In this document: positions 7,498 to 15,037 of the stretch, piece after piece
Layout of the letters: each line of letters starts with the position of its first letter
Position numbering within the stretch: position 1 is the first letter of the stretch
Assembly: GCA_035690425.1 (NCBI GenBank)
Contig: DASSKO010000133.1
Coordinates: forward strand, 1-20,222
DNA: 20,222 bases
From: DASSKO01 sp035690425
GTDB lineage: Bacteria > Actinomycetota > Actinomycetes > Propionibacteriales > Nocardioidaceae
Direction: 5' to 3'
Notes under the pieces: generated by a model
The model's database searches: none
What the model was told of the DNA's origin: nothing
The model's input: the letters and a program-made list of their open reading frames with translations, nothing else
Translations under genes and position numbers: made by a program

Positions 7498-8850
7498 CTA
7501 CAGCACGATGTCCTCCAGCATTTCCGTTACCAGAGCGGCAATCGGTGACCGCTCAGACCGTGTCAGCGTCACGTGCGCGAACAGCGGATGGCCCTTCAGC
7601 TTCTCCACCACGGCGACGACACCGTCGTGCCGGCCGACGCGCAGGTTGTCGCGCTGCGCGACGTCGTGGGTCAGCACGACGCGCGAGTTGGCACCGATGC
7701 GTGACAGCACCGTCAGGAGCACGTTGCGCTCGAGCGACTGGGCTTCGTCGACGATCACGAACGCGTCGTGCAGCGACCGCCCGCGGATGTGGGTCAACGG
7801 CAGCACTTCGAGCATGCCCCGGTCGAGGACCTCGTCGATCACGTGGTGGGAGACGACCGCACCCAGGGTGTCGAAGACCGCCTGTGCCCACGGCGACATC
7901 TTCTCCGACTCACTGCCGGGCAGATACCCGAGCTCCTGGCCGCCGACGGCGAACAGCGGGCGAAACACCACGACGCGTCTGTGCTGGCGTCGCTCGAGGA
8001 CCGCCTCCAGGCCTGCGCACAAGGCCAGGGCCGACTTGCCGGTGCCTGCCCTGCCGCCCATGGAGACGATGCCGATGTCAGGGTCGAGCAACAGGTCGAG
8101 CGCCATCCGCTGCTCGGCCGACCGGCCGCGCAGGCCGAACGCCTCCTTGTCGCCGCGCACGAGCTGGACCCGCTTGTCGGCGGTCACCCGGCCCAGCGCA
8201 CGGCCACGCTCGGAGAGCAGCACCAGTCCGGTGTGGCACGGCAGTCCGCGTGCCTCCTCGACGTCGGCCTCGCCGTCGGCGAAGAGGGTGTCGACGTCCT
8301 CGGCCGGGACGTCGAGCTCTGCCATCCCGGTCCAGCCCGACTCCAACGCGAGCTCGGCGCGGTACTCCTCGGCGGCCAGCCCGGAGGCCGACGCCTTGAC
8401 CCGCATCGGCAGGTCCTTGGAGACCAGCGTCACCGCGGCTCCTTCGTCGCTGAGGTTGCGTGCCACGGCGAGGATGCGGGTGTCGTTGTCGCCGAGCCGG
8501 AAACCGGCCGGCAGCGCCTGCGCGTCGGTGTGGTTGAGCTCCACGCGCAGGGTGCCACCGGAGGTGCCGACCGGCACGGCCGCATCAAGCCGGCCGTGCA
8601 GCACCCGCATCTCGTCGAGGTGCCGCAGTGCCGATCGTGCGAAGTAGCCGAGCTCGGGATGGTGCCGCTTGGCCTCCAGCTCGGAGATCACCACGACCGG
8701 CACGACGACCTCGTGCTCCTCGAAGCGCGACAGCGCCGTCGGGTCGGCCAGCAGCACGCTGGTGTCGATGACGTAGGTGCGCCGGCGGGCAGGGGCGCCG
8801 GCCTCGCCCGGTGCTGCAGTGACCACAGCATCAACCATTGGGTCAACCAC
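7498..8850 (-). CDS. phoH: PIN domain-PhoH ATPase fusion (PhoH2 type)
   Basis: A 450-residue two-domain protein. The N-terminal PIN nuclease domain (about 24-165) shows acidic metal-site residues in YVIDTSVLLADP (D29), ISELEAK (E57, E59), GDNDTRILAVA (D121, D123) and SKD (D146). The C-terminal PhoH ATPase domain (about 235-450) has Walker A GRAGTGKS (266-273), Walker B VIVDEAQ (365-371) and a later VVLTHDVAQRDN. Mycobacterial PhoH2 is reported to be an RNA helicase and ribonuclease made with an upstream antitoxin-like peptide, so RNA unwinding plus cleavage is the expected activity. The GTG at 8850 is preferred over the ATG at 8838 because GAGGGG lies eight bases before it. Neighbours: the Z-prenyl transferase gene upstream, the sugar importer downstream. 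Confidence 0.93.
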   Translation of the reverse strand: MVDPMVDAVVTAAPGEAGAPARRRTYVIDTSVLLADPTALSRFEEHEVVVPVVVISELEAKRHHPELGYFARSALRHLDEMRVLHGRLDAAVPVGTSGGTLRVELNHTDAQALPAGFRLGDNDTRILAVARNLSDEGAAVTLVSKDLPMRVKASASGLAAEEYRAELALESGWTGMAELDVPAEDVDTLFADGEADVEEARGLPCHTGLVLLSERGRALGRVTADKRVQLVRGDKEAFGLRGRSAEQRMALDLLLDPDIGIVSMGGRAGTGKSALALCAGLEAVLERRQHRRVVVFRPLFAVGGQELGYLPGSESEKMSPWAQAVFDTLGAVVSHHVIDEVLDRGMLEVLPLTHIRGRSLHDAFVIVDEAQSLERNVLLTVLSRIGANSRVVLTHDVAQRDNLRVGRHDGVVAVVEKLKGHPLFAHVTLTRSERSPIAALVTEMLEDIVL

Positions 8851-9119
8851 TGAGTCGTCCCCTCACGGACCCGCGCGCATCCGGCGCCGGCCCTCATCTA
8901 GAGCTGGCGGACCGGGAGCGGGCCGAAGGACTTGGATGCGCGTCCGGGTGTCTGCGCTGCGTTGGTCGAGTCTGTCGTGGGTCGTGTCTGCGCCGCGTCA
9001 TGTGGCCTCCCGGACGGTGGGCTTCCCCACCCACCGTCGGGTACGACGCTACGCCCGGTCGGCCAGCGTTGGCAGCAACACGCCCGATCTGGTAACCGGA
9101 GTCGTCGCGCGGGGCGGCC
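8851..9119. other. Intergenic region between uppS and phoH
   Basis: Contains a strong hairpin (9013-9038) and a 15-base direct repeat with one mismatch (8948-8962 and 8984-8998, spacing 36). A 69-codon frame beginning at the ATG at 8897 on the minus strand overlaps the start of phoH out of frame; its product (MRAGAGCARVREGTTQW...) resembles nothing I know. Confidence 0.4.
9013..9038 (-). terminator. GC-rich hairpin, second terminator candidate after uppS
   Basis: Perfect nine-base arms GACGGTGGG / CCCACCGTC with an eight-base loop, about 100 bases after the uppS stop and before phoH. No T-run follows; U-less hairpins are common terminator candidates in high-GC actinobacteria. Confidence 0.4.
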
Positions 9120-9138
9120 CGACCGGGAGGGCCGGTCG
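9120..9138 (-). terminator. Hairpin immediately after uppS stop
   Basis: Perfect seven-base arms CGACCGG / CCGGTCG with a five-base loop, directly adjoining the uppS stop codon on its downstream side. Confidence 0.4.
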
Positions 9139-9903
9139 TCAGACGCCGTGGCGTCGCTCACGCGCGGCGTAGGCCCGGATCGCGCGCAGGAAGTCGACGC
9201 GGCGGAAGTCCGGCCACATCGCCTCACAGAAGTAGAACTCCGAGTGCGCGCTCTGCCACAGCAGGAAGCCCGACAGCCGCTGCTCGCCGGAGGTGCGGAT
9301 GACCAGGTCCGGGTCGGGCTGTCCGCGGGTGTAGAGGTGCTCGGCGATGTGCTCGACATCGAGCAGCTCGGCCAGCTCCTCGATGGTCGTGCCCTTGGAG
9401 GCGTGCTCGTGCAGCAGCGAGCGCACGGCATCGGCGAGCTCGCGCCGACCGCCGTACCCGACGGCGACGTTGACGGTCATGCCGTCGACCGAGGTGGTGC
9501 GGTCCGACGCCTCCTTCAGCACCTGCGCCGTGCTGGTCGGCAGCAGATCCGGCGCGCCGACCGGATGCACCTTCCAGCGACCGGAGGCGGCGAGGTCGCT
9601 CACCAGCTGTTCGATGATGCCCAGCAGCGGGTCGAGCTCGGACGCGGATCGCGACAGGTTGTCGGTCGAGAGCAGCCACAGCGTCACCACCTGCACGTCG
9701 AGCTCGTCGCACCAGCCCAGGAACTCGGTGATCTTGCCGGCGCCGGCCGCGTGGCCGGAAGCGCTTTGCCCTCCGAGCGCCTTGGCCCACCGCCGGTTGC
9801 CGTCGACGATGACTCCGACGTGCGCGGGGACCTGGGCGGGCGGAAGCCGCCGCCGCACCCGCGCCTCGTAGGCGCCGTAGGCAAGGTCCCAGATACCTCG
9901 CAC
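9139..9903 (-). CDS. uppS: Short-chain Z-isoprenyl diphosphate synthase (Rv1086-like)
   Basis: Cis-prenyltransferase that condenses isopentenyl diphosphate onto an allylic primer for polyprenyl-phosphate carrier synthesis; 254 residues. The catalytic Asp is in HVGVIVDGNRRWA (D34). Other landmarks are LLSTDNL (78-83), NVAVGYGGRRE (145-155) and the C-terminal signature RTSGEQRLSGFLLWQSA (203-219). The DGNRRW and RLSG forms match the M. tuberculosis Z-farnesyl diphosphate synthase Rv1086 as I recall it, rather than DGNGRW and RxSNF of undecaprenyl/decaprenyl synthases, so a short product (Z,E-farnesyl diphosphate) is inferred. A second, long-chain homolog would then be expected elsewhere. GTG start with GAGGGGAG about five bases upstream. 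The gene is divergent from the hemolysin III-like gene. Confidence 0.93.
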   Translation of the reverse strand: MRGIWDLAYGAYEARVRRRLPPAQVPAHVGVIVDGNRRWAKALGGQSASGHAAGAGKITEFLGWCDELDVQVVTLWLLSTDNLSRSASELDPLLGIIEQLVSDLAASGRWKVHPVGAPDLLPTSTAQVLKEASDRTTSVDGMTVNVAVGYGGRRELADAVRSLLHEHASKGTTIEELAELLDVEHIAEHLYTRGQPDPDLVIRTSGEQRLSGFLLWQSAHSEFYFCEAMWPDFRRVDFLRAIRAYAARERRHGV

Positions 9904-9943
9904 GCCGCTCCCCTCGTCCGCAGTCGGCAGTAGTCCAGCAGCC

Positions 9944-9949
9944 AGGTTA
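9944..9949 (-). promoter_or_regulatory. -10 box for uppS
   Basis: TAACCT on the minus strand fits the actinobacterial TAnnnT pattern and predicts a leader of about 34 bases that contains the ribosome site. No clear -35 box. Confidence 0.3.
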
Positions 9950-9988
9950 GCGTCGTCGACTCCGGGTCTGCGGTGGCCTCCAGCCGGG

Positions 9989-9994
9989 TACGGT
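9989..9994 (+). promoter_or_regulatory. -10 box for hemolysin III-like gene
   Basis: TACGGT fits TAnnnT and predicts a start near 10001, leaving a short leader with AAGGAGG at 10013-10019. It is back to back with the uppS -10 box. The -35 region is not conserved. Confidence 0.4.
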
Positions 9995-10023
9995 GATGAA
10001 CACCCGATCGCGAAGGAGGCACG

Positions 10024-10749
10024 GTGACCGGATCACAGCGGAGGCATCCCACGCGGGAGGCAGTCCATGGGGCCGCCGGCGCCGCTGGGGATCGGCTGTA
10101 CGACGCGGCCGCCCAGCTGAAGCCGCGACTGCGCGGCTGGCTGCACGCCGGCACCCTTCCGCTCGCGATCGTCGCCGGGATCGTCCTGGTGGCCCTCTCC
10201 CCCACGCCCACCTCCCGGATCGGCTCCGCGGTGTTCGCGGGGTCGGCGATACTGCTGTTCGCGGGCAGCGCAGTGATGCACCGCGGACGCTGGTCGCCCC
10301 GGGTCGACAACGCGTTGCGGCGGTTCGACCACGCCAACATCTTCCTGCTGATCGCCGGCACCTACACGCCGTTTGCGCTGCTGCTGCTCGACGGCGGCAG
10401 CCAGCGCGTCCTGCTCAGCCTGGTGTGGGCCGGGGCGCTGGCGGGCATCGCCTTCCGGATCTTCTGGCTGGGCGCTCCGCGCTGGGTCTACACCCCCGTC
10501 TACCTCGCGATGGGGTGGGCGGCGGTGTTCTGGTTCGGCGACTTCGCGCAGAGCGCGAGTGCGGCGGTGCTGACGCTGATGATCGTCGGCGGCGCGCTGT
10601 ACTCGATCGGCGGCCTCGTGTACGGCCTGCAGCGTCCAGACCCCGCGCCGCGCTGGTTCGGCTTCCACGAGCTGTTCCACACGTTCACGATCATCGCGTT
10701 CGCCACCCACTACGTCGGCATCTCGATCGCGACGTACTCGCTGCGTTGA
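10024..10749 (+). CDS. Hemolysin III / PAQR family membrane protein
   Basis: A 241-residue, seven-helix-type membrane protein. The PAQR/HlyIII metal-site residues are visible: GSAVMHRG (H86), RRFDHANIFLLIAGTYTPF (D102, H103) and FHELFHTFTIIAFATHY (H215, H219, H229). Despite the name, haemolysis is not established for most members; the fold resembles adiponectin receptors and a zinc-dependent lipid amidase activity is suspected. The hydrophilic N-terminus (1-40) is somewhat longer than in many homologs. The GTG at 10024 is supported by a near-perfect AAGGAGG five bases after which it begins. An Rv1085c-like protein sits divergently beside an Rv1086-like prenyl transferase in M. tuberculosis too, so this pairing seems conserved. 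Confidence 0.9.
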   Translation: MTGSQRRHPTREAVHGAAGAAGDRLYDAAAQLKPRLRGWLHAGTLPLAIVAGIVLVALSPTPTSRIGSAVFAGSAILLFAGSAVMHRGRWSPRVDNALRRFDHANIFLLIAGTYTPFALLLLDGGSQRVLLSLVWAGALAGIAFRIFWLGAPRWVYTPVYLAMGWAAVFWFGDFAQSASAAVLTLMIVGGALYSIGGLVYGLQRPDPAPRWFGFHELFHTFTIIAFATHYVGISIATYSLR

Positions 10750-10768
10750 CGCGTGCCGCAGTGCCTCG

Positions 10769-10784
10769 ACCACCGAAGCGTGGT
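10769..10784 (+). terminator. Weak hairpin after hemolysin III-like gene
   Basis: ACCAC / GTGGT arms with a six-base loop, 20 bases after the stop. Only five base pairs and no T-run. Confidence 0.2.
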
Positions 10785-10861
10785 AGTTCCCCCGCGTCAT
10801 CACACGGGTGGCCTACCCAGCTTCGGCCGGTCAAGTCGGCGACGTGGCGGTCCTGAGGCGA

Positions 10862-10867
10862 TAGCGT
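10862..10867 (+). promoter_or_regulatory. -10 box for AIM24-family gene
   Basis: TAGCGT fits TAnnnT. A start near 10874 would give a leader of about 38 bases ending in AGAAGGAG. No good -35 box. Confidence 0.35.
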
Positions 10868-10911
10868 TCGGCCTACAGCGCAGCAGTGCGAGGACGCAGA
10901 AGGAGTGGTCG

Positions 10912-11586
10912 ATGAGTGAGACCGAGCTGGGTCAGTTCCGCGAGGTGGAGGCCGCAGGACGATTCACGCTGCAGAACACCTCGTTGTTGAAGGTGCGCCT
11001 GCAAGGTGACGAGGTGCAGGCACGCGCAGGCTCGATGGTCGCCTACCAAGGCGATCTTCGCTTTGAGCACAAGGGCGGCGGGGTGGGCCGCTTCTTCAAG
11101 AAGGCCCTCACCGGTGAGGGCGTGAGACTGATGACCGTATCGGGGACCGGAGACCTGTTCCTGGCCCAGGACGCGCGCAAGATCATGGTGCTCGACCTCG
11201 ACGGCGAACAGATGACGGTCAACGGCGACAACATCCTCGCCTTCGAGCCGGGCATCGACTGGGACATCCGCAAGGTCGAGGGTGCCGGCATGGTCGCCGG
11301 CGGGCTCTTCAACGTCGTACTCCACGGCACGGGCAAGGTCGCTGTCACCGCCCACGGCGACCCGGTGCTGCTCGACACCTCGACTCCCACATCGGCCGAC
11401 CCGCAGTCTGCCATCGCCTGGAGCGGCAGCGTGCAGACCAGCATCAAGAGCGACGTCTCGTTCAAGACTCTCACCGGCCGCGGCTCCGGGGAGACGTTCC
11501 AGCTCTCCTTCCAGGGTCAGGGCTGGGTGCTCGTCCAGGCTTCCGAAGGACCCACGGTCCCCGAGCACTCACACGGCAGCAGCTGA
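10912..11586 (+). CDS. AIM24 family protein
   Basis: A 224-residue soluble protein of the AIM24 (DUF124) family, named after a yeast mitochondrial protein; the bacterial role is unknown. Typical sequences are VRLQGDEVQARAGSMVAYQGDLRFEHKG, a GGVGRFFKKALTGEGVRLMTVSGTGDLFLAQ stretch split by a Gly-rich turn, NGDNILAFEPGIDWDI and GLFNVVLHGTGKVAVTAHGDP, consistent with a beta-rich double-stranded-helix fold. No signal peptide or membrane segment. The frame is open upstream, but the ATG at 10912 has AGAAGGAG six bases before it and gives the family N-terminus. It converges on the DUF255 gene, the two stops separated by nine bases around the palindrome GCCCGGGC. Confidence 0.88.
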   Translation: MSETELGQFREVEAAGRFTLQNTSLLKVRLQGDEVQARAGSMVAYQGDLRFEHKGGGVGRFFKKALTGEGVRLMTVSGTGDLFLAQDARKIMVLDLDGEQMTVNGDNILAFEPGIDWDIRKVEGAGMVAGGLFNVVLHGTGKVAVTAHGDPVLLDTSTPTSADPQSAIAWSGSVQTSIKSDVSFKTLTGRGSGETFQLSFQGQGWVLVQASEGPTVPEHSHGSS

Positions 11587-11595
11587 CTGCCCGGG

Positions 11596-13599
11596 CTAGC
11601 CGCCCAGCGCTGCGGTGAGCGCACGCACGTCGGTGACGGGACGCTCACAGACGAAGCCACGGCACACGTACGCCGCAGCCGCGTCGTCGACCAGCGGACG
11701 GTCGCGCAGCAGAGGTACCTCAGTCGCGCCGGGTGCACCCACCGCTACCACCGTGCCCGCGGCTGGCGAGCCCAGCGCCGCCCGTAGCAGGTCGGCGCGA
11801 GCGGGATCGTCCGCCGGCCCCACGACCGCAACCTCGGCCGGGCCCGCCAGCACTGCCTCGGCGACCGCCAGGCCCCACCCGGCGAACCGCGGGGCCGTGC
11901 CGGCGATCTGGGTCACCACGGCCAAGGCTGCCTCGGCCGCGTCCCGGTGGTGCCCCGAGCCGGCGGCGGCGGCGTAGGCGAGCAGTGCGCCGGCTGCCGC
12001 CGACTGGCCGGAGGGGGTGGCGTTGTCGGTCGGGTCCTGCGGGCGCTGCAGCAGGCGCTCGGCCACATCGGAGGTGTCGTAGAAGCCGCCCCGTCCGTCG
12101 GGGAAGTGCTCCAGGATCTGCGCGACCAGTAGCTCGGCTCGCTGCCACCACACCGGGTCGCCGGTGGCCGCGAGCAGCGCGAGGAGGCCCTCGGCGACAC
12201 ACCCGTAGTCCTCGAGCACCCCGGCGTGCCGTCCGGCCACACCGTCGCGGGAGACCCGGCCGAGGCTTCCGTCCGGAGTCACGTGCAGCCGCCACAGCAG
12301 CTCACCGCACTCGCGCGCCGCGTCGACGTACTCGGGGGCGTCGAGCAGCACGCCGCACTCGGCGAGCGCGGCGATCGTCAGACCGTTCCAGGCGGCGACG
12401 ACCTTGTCGTCGCGCTGCGGCCGGACCCGCTCGGCGCGAGCGGCCAGCAGCCGTCGGCGCACGTCGGCGAGCCGGCCGACGTCGTCGGGGTCGCTCAGCC
12501 GCTGCAGCGTCGACGAGCCGTGCTCGAAGGTGCCCGCCGCGGTCACCGAGAAGACCTCTGCCGCCCACGCGCCGTCGTCCGGGCCGAGCACCTGCGTGAG
12601 CTGCTCGCGCGTCCACACGTAGAACTTGCCTTCGACGCCTTCGCTGTCGGCGTCGAGCGCAGAGGCGAACCCGCCCTCGGGCGTGCGCATCTCGGCCAGC
12701 AGGAAGTCGGCGGTCTCCCCGGCCACCCGCGCGCCGGTCGCGCTGCCGGTCTGACGCCACCAGTGCAGGTAGGCGCGCAGCAGCAGCGCGTTGTCGTACA
12801 GCATCTTCTCGAAGTGCGGCACCACCCAGGCCGCGTCCACCGCGTAGCGCGCAAAGCCACCCGCCAGCTGGTCGTAGATGCCGCCCCGCGCCATCGCCTC
12901 GCAGGTGGCGTCGACCATGGCGATGGCGTCGCCGTCACCGGTGCGCGCGGCGTGCCGCAGCAAGAACTCCAGCACCATCGACGGTGGGAACTTCGGGGCA
13001 CCGCCGAACCCGGCGTGCTCGGTGTCGACTGTCGTGCCCAACGTCCGGACCGCCGCGGTGAGGTCGGCGGCCCCCGGGGCTCCGCCTCCAGCGGCTCCGC
13101 GGTCGGTGCGCAGGTGCGCCGCCACCTCGGCACCGATGCGCTGAATCTCGTCACGGCGCTCCGACCACGCGTCGACCAGCGCCTCGAGCACCTGCCGGAA
13201 CGAGGGGCTGCCGTGCCGCGGAGCGTCGGGGAAGTAGGTGCCGCAGAAGAACGGCTCGGCGTCCGGCGTAAGCACAGCGGTCATCGGCCATCCGCCCTGC
13301 CCGGTCATCGCCTGGGTGGCGGTCATGTAGACCGCGTCGACGTCAGGACGCTCCTCACGGTCGACCTTGATGTTGACGAAGTGGTCGTTCATGTACGCCG
13401 CGGTCGCCTCGTCCTCGAACGACTCGTGCGCCATCACATGGCACCAGTGGCAGGCGGCGTACCCGATGCTGAGCAGCACGGGGACGTCGCGGGCGCGCGC
13501 CTCCTCGAAGGCCGCGTCGCTCCACTCCCGCCAGTCGACGGGGTTGTCGGCGTGCTGCTGGAGGTAGGGGCTGGTCGAGCGGTCCAGTTGGTTCGGCAC
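11596..13599 (-). CDS. DUF255 thioredoxin-domain protein (YyaL/SPATA20 family)
   Basis: A 667-residue cytosolic protein. The N-terminal thioredoxin-like DUF255 domain (about 1-165) begins NQLDRSTSPYLQQHADNPVDW and contains the redox motif SIGYAACHWCHVMAHESF (C50 and C53), KVDREERPDVD and GTYFPD. The remainder (about 190-660) is an alpha/alpha-barrel related to glycosidase and epimerase folds, with conserved KFPPSMVLEFLL and PHFEKMLYDNALLLRAY. Full family length with no break. The biochemical activity is unknown; a thiol-disulfide or cofactor role is inferred from CxxC only. The GTG at 13599 follows a TAACGT -10 box by six bases and has no ribosome site, so a leaderless mRNA is likely. An Rv1084-like gene lies beside mca in M. 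tuberculosis as well. Confidence 0.92.
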   Translation of the reverse strand: MPNQLDRSTSPYLQQHADNPVDWREWSDAAFEEARARDVPVLLSIGYAACHWCHVMAHESFEDEATAAYMNDHFVNIKVDREERPDVDAVYMTATQAMTGQGGWPMTAVLTPDAEPFFCGTYFPDAPRHGSPSFRQVLEALVDAWSERRDEIQRIGAEVAAHLRTDRGAAGGGAPGAADLTAAVRTLGTTVDTEHAGFGGAPKFPPSMVLEFLLRHAARTGDGDAIAMVDATCEAMARGGIYDQLAGGFARYAVDAAWVVPHFEKMLYDNALLLRAYLHWWRQTGSATGARVAGETADFLLAEMRTPEGGFASALDADSEGVEGKFYVWTREQLTQVLGPDDGAWAAEVFSVTAAGTFEHGSSTLQRLSDPDDVGRLADVRRRLLAARAERVRPQRDDKVVAAWNGLTIAALAECGVLLDAPEYVDAARECGELLWRLHVTPDGSLGRVSRDGVAGRHAGVLEDYGCVAEGLLALLAATGDPVWWQRAELLVAQILEHFPDGRGGFYDTSDVAERLLQRPQDPTDNATPSGQSAAAGALLAYAAAAGSGHHRDAAEAALAVVTQIAGTAPRFAGWGLAVAEAVLAGPAEVAVVGPADDPARADLLRAALGSPAAGTVVAVGAPGATEVPLLRDRPLVDDAAAAYVCRGFVCERPVTDVRALTAALGG

Positions 13600-13605
13600 A
13601 CCGCC

Positions 13606-13611
13606 ACGTTA
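13606..13611 (-). promoter_or_regulatory. -10 box, probable leaderless start for DUF255 gene
   Basis: TAACGT on the minus strand ends six bases before the GTG start at 13599. It fits TAnnnT and there is no Shine-Dalgarno, so transcript and reading frame probably begin together. Confidence 0.45.
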
Positions 13612-13703
13612 CGTGGGCCGCCACCGCCGGCGGCATCTCGGCCGGTGCGCGACAGCATCGACGATGCGGCGTAGTCCCGCGGTCGGCACGGTGCCAGCGC
13701 GCG

Positions 13704-13754
13704 AGTTGACGATCTTGCTGTTTTCCCGGCGGCAGAACAGCAAAATCGTCAACT
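13704..13754. repeat. Large imperfect palindrome, 19-base arms
   Basis: Arms at 13704-13722 and 13736-13754 are complementary in 18 of 19 positions, around a 13-base GC-rich loop. The left arm starts AGTTGACGAT. The arms are far more AT-rich than the surroundings. It sits between the mca operon end (13798) and the DUF255 promoter (13606). It may act as a terminator for mca, or be a member of a dispersed palindromic repeat family. Confidence 0.85.
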
Positions 13755-13797
13755 GGCCTGTGGCCGCGGCGGCAACAGGCTTCGGCGGTCCAACGGC

Positions 13798-14040
13798 TCA
13801 GCGGTCGGTGTCGGCGTCATCGGTCGCGGGCGCCGACGTGCGGTCAGGCGTGCGACGGGCGTCGGATTCGGAGCCGGACTCCGAGCCAACGTCGGCCTCG
13901 GGGAAGTCGACCTTCCTGAGCTGTCGGCGCATGCTGCGAAACAGGACCACGACAGCCACCACGATGGCGAGCACGATGAACAGGCCGAGCCACCCAGCCG
14001 TGACCTCCTCCGGGTCGATGGCGAGCAGCATCTGCATCAT
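13798..14040 (-). CDS. Small single-pass membrane protein coupled to mca
   Basis: An 80-residue protein. After MMQMLLAIDPEEV comes one membrane helix (about 15-35, TAGWLGLFIVLAIVVAVVVLF), a basic stop-transfer patch RSMRRQLRK (36-43) and a Ser/Asp/Glu-rich hydrophilic tail to the C-terminus. The order predicts a cytoplasmic tail. The frame is open far upstream inside mca, but the ATG at 14040 overlaps the mca stop as ATGA, which fixes the likely start and implies translational coupling. Function unknown. M. tuberculosis has a similarly placed short membrane protein (Rv1083) next to mca, so this is probably its counterpart and a real gene, although residues outside the helix are low in complexity. 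Confidence 0.75.
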   Translation of the reverse strand: MMQMLLAIDPEEVTAGWLGLFIVLAIVVAVVVLFRSMRRQLRKVDFPEADVGSESGSESDARRTPDRTSAPATDDADTDR

Positions 14041-14942
14041 GACTCCATGGTCTCTCGCTCGTCCTCGCCAGACCACACCAGGTGCCGGATGCCGGCGAAC
14101 AGGTCGTCCTCCGGCGGGTCCACCTCGACCCGGGACTCGACGAGCTCGTAGTCCTCGGTCGGCCACGCGCGCTGGTGCACGGCCAGCGGTACGGCGAACC
14201 ACGGACCCTCGGGGTCGATCTGGGTCGCATGGGCCAGCAGGGCCTGGTCGCGGACCGGGAAGTACTTTGCGCACGGGACGCGGGTGGTGATGCGCGCGGC
14301 GTGCTCCGGGTTGGGCTTCCACTCGGCCAGCCGCTCCGCGTACGGCGACTCCAGCCCGCGCGCCAGCATCTCGTCGTGCAGCGCCTGCGTGCGCTCCCGG
14401 TGGAACGTGTGGTGGTAGTAGAGCTTCATCGGCTGCCACGGCTCGCCCGAGTCCGGGTAGGCGTCCGGGTCACCTGCGGCCCGCCAGGCCGCCATCGTCA
14501 CCTCGTGACAACGGATGTGGTCGGGATGCGGGTAGCCGCCCTTCTCGTCGTACGTCGTGACGACGTGCGGGCGGAAGCTGCGCATCAGCCGCACCAACGG
14601 CTCAGCCGACTTCGTCAGCGGCACCAGAGCGAAGCAGCCGTCGGGCAGCGGTGGCTTGGGGTCGCCGTCGGGCCAGCCGGAGTCGACGAAGCCGAGCCAG
14701 TCCTGTCGCACACCGAGAATCTCGCGGGCCTTGTCCATCTCCTGGCGGCGGATCTCACTGATGTTGGCGAGTACGTCGGGTCGGTCCATGTTGGGGTTCA
14801 GGATCGAGCCACGCTCGCCTCCCGTGCAGGTGACGACATGCACGTCGACGCCCTCGGCGACGTAACGGGCCGTGCTCGCGGCGCCCTTGCTCGACTCGTC
14901 GTCGGGATGTGCATGGACGTGCATCAGCCGCAACTGCTCCAC
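14037..14942 (-). CDS. mca: Mycothiol S-conjugate amidase
   Basis: Zinc amidase that splits mycothiol S-conjugates into a mercapturic acid, which is exported, and glucosaminyl-inositol, which is recycled; part of electrophile and antibiotic detoxification. 301 residues of the PIG-L/LmbE family. Metal-site residues are in LMHVHAHPDDESSKGAA (H12, D15) and GGYPHPDHIRCHE (H142). VTCTGGERGSILNP and the long C-terminal part favour Mca over the paralog MshB. Start: an ATG at 15044 would add 34 residues overlapping the divergent gene. The GTG at 14942 gives MEQLRLM, aligned with the mycobacterial N-terminus, with GAGGG eight bases upstream; GTGs at 14945 and 14951 are alternatives. Its stop overlaps the next small gene. 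Confidence 0.94.
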   Translation of the reverse strand: MEQLRLMHVHAHPDDESSKGAASTARYVAEGVDVHVVTCTGGERGSILNPNMDRPDVLANISEIRRQEMDKAREILGVRQDWLGFVDSGWPDGDPKPPLPDGCFALVPLTKSAEPLVRLMRSFRPHVVTTYDEKGGYPHPDHIRCHEVTMAAWRAAGDPDAYPDSGEPWQPMKLYYHHTFHRERTQALHDEMLARGLESPYAERLAEWKPNPEHAARITTRVPCAKYFPVRDQALLAHATQIDPEGPWFAVPLAVHQRAWPTEDYELVESRVEVDPPEDDLFAGIRHLVWSGEDERETMES

Positions 14943-15037
14943 CACCGGCACCCTCGCCTCGCTCTCCTTGATCGGTTCGAGGACAATGGTGACCGACAAA
15001 CGCGCGCCGGCGCGACCCGAGGTAGCGCAGGTGATCC

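Noticed and set aside
7508..8853. Long plus-strand open frames opposite phoH (including 361- and 379-codon frames)
   Set aside because: Shadows of the PIN-PhoH gene caused by high GC; Ser/Arg-rich or His-rich products without family features.
12226..13674. 482-codon plus-strand open frame
   Set aside because: Antisense shadow of the DUF255 gene; composition is His/Arg/Val-rich with no recognisable domain, while the minus-strand product has clear motifs.
13704..13754. Insertion-sequence end or transposon remnant
   Set aside because: No transposase fragment, no flanking target duplication, and the whole element is a single palindrome.
14053..14439. In-frame extension of the small membrane protein gene upstream into mca
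   Set aside because: It would overlap mca by about 400 bases; the ATGA overlap at 14040 and the natural N-terminus before the helix define the start.
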